Source: an uncultured Eubacteriales bacterium (GTDB taxonomy: Bacteria > Bacillota > Clostridia > Christensenellales > Aristaeellaceae). From it: DNA of 64,000 bases. The translations under genes were made by a program, and so were the position numbers. Below, piece after piece: positions 59,344-64,000 of this stretch. Positions within the stretch are counted from its first letter, which is position 1; every line of letters starts with the position of its first letter. Location: positions 1 to 64,000 of the forward strand of contig CACYWL010000003.1 in assembly GCA_902778055.1 (NCBI GenBank). The letters run 5' to 3'. Under the pieces are notes generated by a model. That model worked only from the letters and a program-made list of their open reading frames with translations, did no database searches and was not told the origin of the DNA.

Positions 59344-61617
59344 TTACTTGTGCCCGTTCGGGGCGTTCTCATAGGCGTACTGGATCGCTTCCGTATGGAG
59401 GCTGTCCACCTTCTTGCTGCCGTGGGTCCAGCTGTTCGTGAAGTGAATGCAGAGCTGACCGCGGAAGTCGTTGGTCGAGATGGTGTCGCCTTCGGGATAG
59501 TTGTGCGGCACGCCGTACAGGGAGCAGGCGAAGGTCCGGTTGCCGATGGTGACCAGGCTGGGCCGCCGCTGGTAAAGGTTCTTGCTGGCGATCTCGGAGG
59601 CCGCCGTGACGCCGTAGGCCTTGCACAGCCGGGCGGTATCCGCCGCGGTCAGCGGCTCGGCGTCGACATGGTAGCCGCCGCTCCAGCGGTGCGCCCACCA
59701 GACGATGCCCGTCTTGACGTCATAGACCTTGTAGTTCGCGCCCTTCGCCCACAGCTCGTTGATGTCGCCGGTCCACCAGTCAACCTTTTCGGCGGGGTAG
59801 AGGGTCATCGTCAGATTGCTCGTATCCGCCGCGCCGATCGGCACCGTGCCGTACAGCGCGTGCTGGGTGGCCGGGCCAGCGATGCCGTCCACGCTGATGC
59901 CGGAGGCCTTCTGGAAGGCCTTGACGGCCTTCGAGACCGCGGAGGTGTACTTCGAGGTGACCGTGCCGGTATAATATCCGCGGTCCTTCAGGGCCTGAAC
60001 CAGATCCCGGACCGCGGCGCCGGTGGAACCGACCTTCAGGGTCGGATAGCTGGCCTCAATCTGGGAGGAGGTGGCGGTGACCACCGCGCCGGTGGGCGCC
60101 TCCGTCGGTTCGGGCGTCGGCGTCGAGGAGCCGTCCGCGTTGACGACCGCCACATAGCTGCCGTGAATATAGCCATAGCCGAGGGTGCTGTGATACACGC
60201 GGTACCAGGTGACTCCGTTGACCGTGGAGGGCTCTCCGTAATAGGGCATCACGGTGCCCTTCGCCACGCGGCCGATCATCGCGGAATAGCCCGCCTTGGA
60301 CCGCAGGTTCACATCCGAGGAGGTGGTCCGGACATAGCCGGCTGCCGCCGGATCCACGCTGACCGGGGCGACCGGGGTATCATTGCTGGAAACCACGGTG
60401 ACCACGTCGCTGCGCAGGTAGCCGCGGCTGCTGCCGGACTCCACGTAATACCAGGTATAATTTCCCTTTTCCGTGGGAGCCATGAGGTAGGGAAGGACGA
60501 TGTTCTTGCCGATCTGCTTGATGGTTGTTCCGCCCGGCGTGGCCCGGAGATTGCAGCCGGACTTGGTCGTCCGGACGGTTCCGTAGACCGTGGGGGCGGC
60601 GGTCGGCGCGGGCGCGGCCGTCGGGTTCGACGAAGACGTCGGGGTGGCCGTGGGTTTCGCGGTGACCGTGGAAGTGGCAATCAGGCGGGCGCAGTCGTCC
60701 CGCACGAAATAGACGGTGCCGTTGCGGTCCACGGGATACCAGGCGTGCCCGGCCGCGGACCTGGAGCTGCCGGCCAGGGGCAGGATCGATCCGATCCCCT
60801 CCCAGTCGTTATCCTTATTGTAGCTTCCGTTCGGCGAGGTCCGCAGATGGCAGGAGGACTTGATCAGCTGCACGGCGTTGTATCCCTCCGTGGACGGCAG
60901 GGGCGTCGGCGTCGCGACGGGGCTGACTGTCACCTGGGAGGCGTTCTCCCCGGAAAGCACGCGGACGAATTCGCTGTTGACATAGCCCACCTGGCCCGCG
61001 TAGCTGACGCCGTACCAGTATTCCTCGCCGATGCCGTCCGGGATGCTGGTGATGGTGACCACCGTGCCCCGGTCCAGCTTCATGAGGCTGTGGGATTTCT
61101 TGCTGGCGCCCTCGCGGAAGTTGGTTCCGCCGCTGGTGATGGAACCGGTGGTTCCCACCGCGGCCGCGGAGGAGCCGGAGGACGCGGGGGCGGCTGAGGT
61201 ATCCGTCCCGGCGGATTCGCCGGCGGGCACCGCCGTGGCGGCGGCCGCGGATCCGGTGGCCTGATAGGTCGCCGTTTCCTCCGCCGTCAGGGGACGGAAA
61301 TACTCGTCGGAGATATACCCCCAGTACGTCCGGGCGTTCCGCGGATCCGACGCTTCGGGATGAGGCGCGATGACCCGGTACCAGTGGATGCCCTCGGCGT
61401 TCTTCTCGCTGTGGATGGTGCAGACCCAGCCTTCGGGCAGCACAAACCAGTACGCCGAGTTCTCCGTGGCTTCCCTGCGGAGACGGACGTTTCCGTTAAT
61501 GACCATTCCGTAGGTCTCCGCCCGGGCGGAGGAGCGCGGCCCTTCCGCCGGGAGCAGGGAAAGCCCCAGGCATACGGTCAGGAAAAGCGCCAGGAGGCGC
61601 CTTGACTTCATCGTCAT
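59344..61617 (-). CDS. secreted SH3-repeat and peptidoglycan-binding protein
   Basis: 757 aa. Signal peptide (LLALFLTVCLGLSLLPAEG), then five bacterial SH3-like domains (each with a VRLRREAT, TNFREGAS, CHLRTSPN, CNLRATPG or VNLRSKAG type turn) separated by Thr/Ala/Pro linkers. A PG_binding_1 domain follows (LKVGSTGAAVRDLVQALKDR, GIAGPATQHAL), then a C-terminal domain of about 160 aa with VYDVKTGIVWWAHRWSGGYH and RGQLCIHFTNSWTHGSKKVD, resembling L,D-transpeptidase-like or YkuD-neighbour domains in Clostridia; a Cys and two His could be catalytic. Cell wall associated. Confidence 0.8.
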   Translation of the reverse strand: MTMKSRRLLALFLTVCLGLSLLPAEGPRSSARAETYGMVINGNVRLRREATENSAYWFVLPEGWVCTIHSEKNAEGIHWYRVIAPHPEASDPRNARTYWGYISDEYFRPLTAEETATYQATGSAAAATAVPAGESAGTDTSAAPASSGSSAAAVGTTGSITSGGTNFREGASKKSHSLMKLDRGTVVTITSIPDGIGEEYWYGVSYAGQVGYVNSEFVRVLSGENASQVTVSPVATPTPLPSTEGYNAVQLIKSSCHLRTSPNGSYNKDNDWEGIGSILPLAGSSRSAAGHAWYPVDRNGTVYFVRDDCARLIATSTVTAKPTATPTSSSNPTAAPAPTAAPTVYGTVRTTKSGCNLRATPGGTTIKQIGKNIVLPYLMAPTEKGNYTWYYVESGSSRGYLRSDVVTVVSSNDTPVAPVSVDPAAAGYVRTTSSDVNLRSKAGYSAMIGRVAKGTVMPYYGEPSTVNGVTWYRVYHSTLGYGYIHGSYVAVVNADGSSTPTPEPTEAPTGAVVTATSSQIEASYPTLKVGSTGAAVRDLVQALKDRGYYTGTVTSKYTSAVSKAVKAFQKASGISVDGIAGPATQHALYGTVPIGAADTSNLTMTLYPAEKVDWWTGDINELWAKGANYKVYDVKTGIVWWAHRWSGGYHVDAEPLTAADTARLCKAYGVTAASEIASKNLYQRRPSLVTIGNRTFACSLYGVPHNYPEGDTISTNDFRGQLCIHFTNSWTHGSKKVDSLHTEAIQYAYENAPNGHK

Positions 61618-61862
61618 CGTGAATCACCTCAGTACATAGCATTTCACACGCTCATTTTATTTCAAAATTGTTACGATGTCAATAAGATTTGTAAGAATTA
61701 TTCGAAATAATTATTACGGAATCTGATGGGCGGACTGCGGAGGCCGGGCGGGCGGAGGCAGCCCCCGGCGGGCCTGGGGCCGCGAAAGGGAAAAAACAGG
61801 AAAATGAAAAACGGGACTGGACAAACCGGAAAACCTCTGTTATAATATCGTCTGCTGGTTGT

Positions 61863-61938
61863 GCCGATGTGGCTCAGTTGGTAGAGCAGCCGATTCGTAA
61901 TCAGCAGGTCAGGGGTTCGAGTCCCCTCATCGGCTCCA
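61863..61938 (+). tRNA. tRNA-Thr (anticodon CGT)
   Basis: Full cloverleaf with encoded CCA: acceptor GCCGATG/CATCGGC, D-arm GCTC/GAGC, anticodon loop TTCGTAA, T-arm AGGGG-TTCGAGT-CCCCT. Position 29 is C opposite A41, a mismatch in the anticodon stem. Confidence 0.95.
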
Positions 61939-61942
61939 GCTT

Positions 61943-62016
61943 CGAGGTGTAGCGCAGTTTGGTAGCGCGTTTGGTTCGGGACCAAAAGGCCGCGGGTTCG
62001 AATCCCGCCACTTCGA
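61943..62016 (+). tRNA. tRNA-Pro (anticodon CGG)
   Basis: Acceptor CGAGGTG/CACTTCG (one G-T pair), anticodon stem TTTGG/CCAAA with loop TTCGGGA, T-arm GCGGG-TTCGAAT-CCCGC. No CCA encoded. Four bases after the tRNA-Thr gene, so one transcript. Confidence 0.95.
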
Positions 62017-62018
62017 CT

Positions 62019-62060
62019 CCCGGAAGCTTTGTAAACCAATGCTTCCGGGTTTTCATTTTT
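62019..62060 (+). terminator. terminator of the tRNA pair
   Basis: CCCGGAAGC...GCTTCCGGG hairpin (9-bp arms) followed by TTTTCATTTTT. Confidence 0.85.
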
Positions 62061-62236
62061 CACTGAATATTATCCATCGACCATCTTGCCGCGGACCAGG
62101 TTGTCATCCTCCCGTGAGATATTGTAAAATCATGGCGCCAAAGGATCGCTGCCGTGTAATGCCGGAAATTGCCGAAACAAGATGAAAAGACATCGTCTGC
62201 TCATGAACTCGACACTTAACAGATGTGGAGGGCAGT

Positions 62237-62839
62237 ATGGAACTGAAAAATAAGCTGGGACTTGATGGATTGGAATTTCAGCATGAGGAAGAGCGGATCA
62301 GCAAACAAAAAGCAAAGAGGCTTTACGATGAACACATACTGGATTCTTTTGAAGTCGGAACCTATGCAGGACTTCAGGCGATTCACCGCTGGCTGTTTGA
62401 AGATATCTATGATTTTGCAGGGCAGACACGTAAACTGAATCTGTCAAAGGGATTTTTTCGGTTTGCTTCTGCAATCTATCTGAATGAGGCCTTGCAGCAG
62501 ATCAGTAATATGCCACAGGAAACGTTTGATCAGATTATTGCAAAGTATATTGAGATGAATATAGCTCATCCCTTTTTAGAAGGTAATGGACGGGCATCCA
62601 GGATCTGGCTGGATGCAATGCTGAAAAAAGAAATCGGAAAAGTGATCAACTGGGCTAAAGTGGACAGGGAAGACTATCTGGCGGCCATGGAACGGAGTCC
62701 AGTAAAAAGCACTGAGATCAAATTGCTGCTGGAGGCAGCCCTGACGGATGAAACAGAGGACCGTACTGTTTTCATGCACAGTATTGATGCCAGCTACCGG
62801 TATGAAGGATATAACAGATATAAAACAGAAGATGTATGA
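62237..62839 (+). CDS. Fic-domain protein (AMP transferase)
   Basis: 200 aa from ATG 62237 with GGAGGGCAGT upstream. Fic motif HPFLEGNGRASR (111-122) is complete, with catalytic His111; DFAGQTRKLNLSKG matches the flap region. Such proteins attach AMP (or other nucleotides) to target hydroxyls. No inhibitory S/TxxxE(G/N) helix is obvious inside, so a separate antitoxin may exist. Lies after a tRNA pair, possibly brought by integration. Target unknown. Confidence 0.85.
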   Translation: MELKNKLGLDGLEFQHEEERISKQKAKRLYDEHILDSFEVGTYAGLQAIHRWLFEDIYDFAGQTRKLNLSKGFFRFASAIYLNEALQQISNMPQETFDQIIAKYIEMNIAHPFLEGNGRASRIWLDAMLKKEIGKVINWAKVDREDYLAAMERSPVKSTEIKLLLEAALTDETEDRTVFMHSIDASYRYEGYNRYKTEDV

Positions 62840-62868
62840 GACAGGGGGACGGTCCTCTTGTTCTGGTT

Positions 62869-62985
62869 TCAGGTGCCTGATGTTTCGTCTTTTATACAAT
62901 TACCGACGCAGTCAATGACCTTCGCGGACCAGTTATCATCCGGCCCGTCCAGATATTCCGCGAACTTCGTATTCGTCTGCGCCAT
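62869..62985 (-). CDS. possible 38-aa protein opposite to Fic
   Basis: ATG 62985 with AAGGAG 10 bp upstream; peptide MAQTNTKFAEYLDGPDDNWS followed by AKVIDCVGNCI. On the same strand, the region 62070-62110 encodes a related tail (REDDNLVRGKMVDG then stop). The two may be pieces of one gene split by the Fic insertion, or small relatives. Confidence 0.4.
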   Translation of the reverse strand: MAQTNTKFAEYLDGPDDNWSAKVIDCVGNCIKDETSGT

Positions 62986-63190
62986 TTCCCTTGATCTCCT
63001 TGCATTTCTTTCGCTGTGCCTTATCCTGGTAAATAGCACATTCGATCCAACAAAGTTCCAACAAACCTCCCCCAGCCTTTCATCCGGACTGATTCAGTGC
63101 AATGAGTGCGGTTTGATGTGTGGACATCCATTCCGACATAGAGTATACTTGCCATCGAAGGGAAAATACAAGAGGGAAGAAAGGAAATAA

Positions 63191-64000
63191 ATGATGTTTC
63201 AGGTCGAACCCGCATCCTCTCGGGACCGGGAAGAAGTGATGCGCCTGTATGAGCTGCAGAAGGGACGGGAGTACTGCTTCTGGACTGCCGACTATCCGGC
63301 GATGGAGAATGTTGAGGACGATCTGGCTCATCAGGCTTTGTTTGTAATAAGGAATCAGGCCGGCAGTATTCTCGCCGCGGTTTCCATTGAGCGGGACGCG
63401 GAGGCGGACCGGCTTCCATGCTGGAGCGCGGGCCTTGCTCCCGCGGGAGAAATTGCCAGGCTGGCTGTTCATCCGGCCTGTCAGAATCAGGGATTTGGAC
63501 GGCGAATCGTTGCAGGGGTGATGCAGGTTCTGAAGGATCGCGGATACCGCAGCATTCATCTGCTGGTCAACTCCCAGAATCTGCCCGCGATTCGGACCTA
63601 TGGCTTTTTCCGCTTCGATCAGGCCGGAGAGTGCGACATGTACAGTCAGCATTTTCTTTGTCTGGAAAAGGATCTGAGCCGCGTGACCGCACATCCCTTT
63701 CCGCCGCTTTTTGACGGGCACAGCCGCACGCTGATCCTGGGATCCTTTCCGTCCGTGAAATCCAGGGAGAACAGGTTCTTCTACGGTCATCCCCAGAACC
63801 GCTTCTGGAAAGTGATTTCCTCCGTATTCGGAGAGCGGGTTCCCGAAACGATTCCCGAGAAGAAACAGCTTATTCTGAGAAACCGCCTGGCCCTTTGGGA
63901 TTCGGTTGCTTTCTGTGAGGTGACCGGATCCGCAGACGCAAGCCTCCGCTGCGTCCTCCCGAACGATCTGCGCATCATTCTGGATTCCGCGCCCATCAGG
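63191..64000 (+). CDS. GNAT acetyltransferase fused to a uracil-DNA-glycosylase-like domain, 3' end outside
   Basis: At least 270 aa, open to the window edge. Residues 1 to about 160 are a GNAT fold with the acetyl-CoA motif EIARLAVHPACQNQGFGRRI and NLPAIRTYGFFRF. After a short linker, HSRTLILGSFPSVKSRENRF then FYGHPQNRFWKVI is the start of a DNA-deoxyinosine/uracil glycosylase (UDG family 6) domain, and LWDSVAFCEVTGSADASLR continues it. AGAAAGGA precedes the ATG. A base-excision enzyme joined to an acetyltransferase is unusual. Confidence 0.75.
   Translation, partial: MMFQVEPASSRDREEVMRLYELQKGREYCFWTADYPAMENVEDDLAHQALFVIRNQAGSILAAVSIERDAEADRLPCWSAGLAPAGEIARLAVHPACQNQGFGRRIVAGVMQVLKDRGYRSIHLLVNSQNLPAIRTYGFFRFDQAGECDMYSQHFLCLEKDLSRVTAHPFPPLFDGHSRTLILGSFPSVKSRENRFFYGHPQNRFWKVISSVFGERVPETIPEKKQLILRNRLALWDSVAFCEVTGSADASLRCVLPNDLRIILDSAPIR

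Noticed and set aside
59350..61197. 615-codon plus-strand frame over the SH3 protein
   Set aside because: Antisense shadow. The minus-strand protein has a signal peptide and recognised repeats.
62858..63190. 110-codon plus-strand frame after Fic
   Set aside because: Composition is not protein-like, and the minus strand carries a small ORF with a good ribosome binding site there.

Overview
The window reads as an anaerobic Bacillota, probably an uncultured gut or rumen Clostridia-type lineage. The grounds are GGAGG-type ribosome binding sites, anaerobic NrdD, superoxide-reductase-like proteins, IS1634-type transposons, DUF4869, RloAB and Septu families, and a tRNA-Thr with an encoded CCA. The lineage is an inference from gene families; no rRNA or housekeeping marker fixes it. 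Two compositional layers are visible. Positions 1 to about 37,500 are mosaic and partly AT-rich, full of transposon debris and small accessory genes. From about 38,000 onward, and strongly from about 43,400, the DNA is GC-rich with long genes, like native chromosome.

Layout. 1-2,600: end of a DDE-transposase/AAA-ATPase element and an IS1634-type remnant. 2,820-3,692: TIR-domain protein. 3,753-7,470: dTDP-L-rhamnose operon rfbB-rfbD-rfbC-rfbA; rfbD carries an extra in-frame copy of its N-terminus and rfbA is frameshifted in an A8 run. 7,500-9,720: transposon debris and a PMT/ArnT-like membrane glycosyltransferase. 9,858-13,909: AT-rich genes including a DUF2971 protein. 14,073-16,536: Septu-like PtuA/PtuB pair and a DUF4160/DUF2442 pair, the DUF4160 gene being broken. 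16,795-27,931: superoxide-reductase-like genes, duplicated small genes, a KAP-NTPase operon, an AlbA_2/Schlafen-type regulator and small unknowns. 28,074-30,726: a complete IS1634-type element with two passenger genes. 30,926-35,205: RloA/RloB/TIGR02391 (AbiL-like) module, then a DUF4869/ATPase pair. 35,223-37,986: regulator fragment, pRiA4b ORF-3-family protein, PIN remnant. 38,058-43,254: helicase divergent from a 259-aa unknown plus two DUF2791/BrxD-like ATPases. 43,305-48,244: rmlD relic, glf, nrdD with a fused redoxin, trxB. 48,415-50,487 (minus): second RloA with a truncated RloB joined to an EndoU-like toxin tail and a candidate immunity gene. 50,839-61,617: surface and envelope genes. 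61,863-62,016: two tRNAs. Then Fic, a small ORF and a GNAT-uracil-DNA-glycosylase fusion that runs off the end.

How it fits together. The left two thirds behave as a defence and mobile-element island. Superoxide-reductase-like genes or fragments (five sites) recur just before different passenger genes or an IS-end sequence, and pieces of IS1634-type ends recur between modules, which suggests repeated recombination through shared short sequences. The right part serves envelope synthesis (UDP-galactofuranose, glycosyltransferases, acyltransferase, SH3/peptidoglycan-binding secreted protein) and anaerobic deoxynucleotide synthesis, where the NrdD-redoxin fusion and the downstream thioredoxin reductase look like one electron path. 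No computation or database search was run; every family assignment comes from reading motifs.
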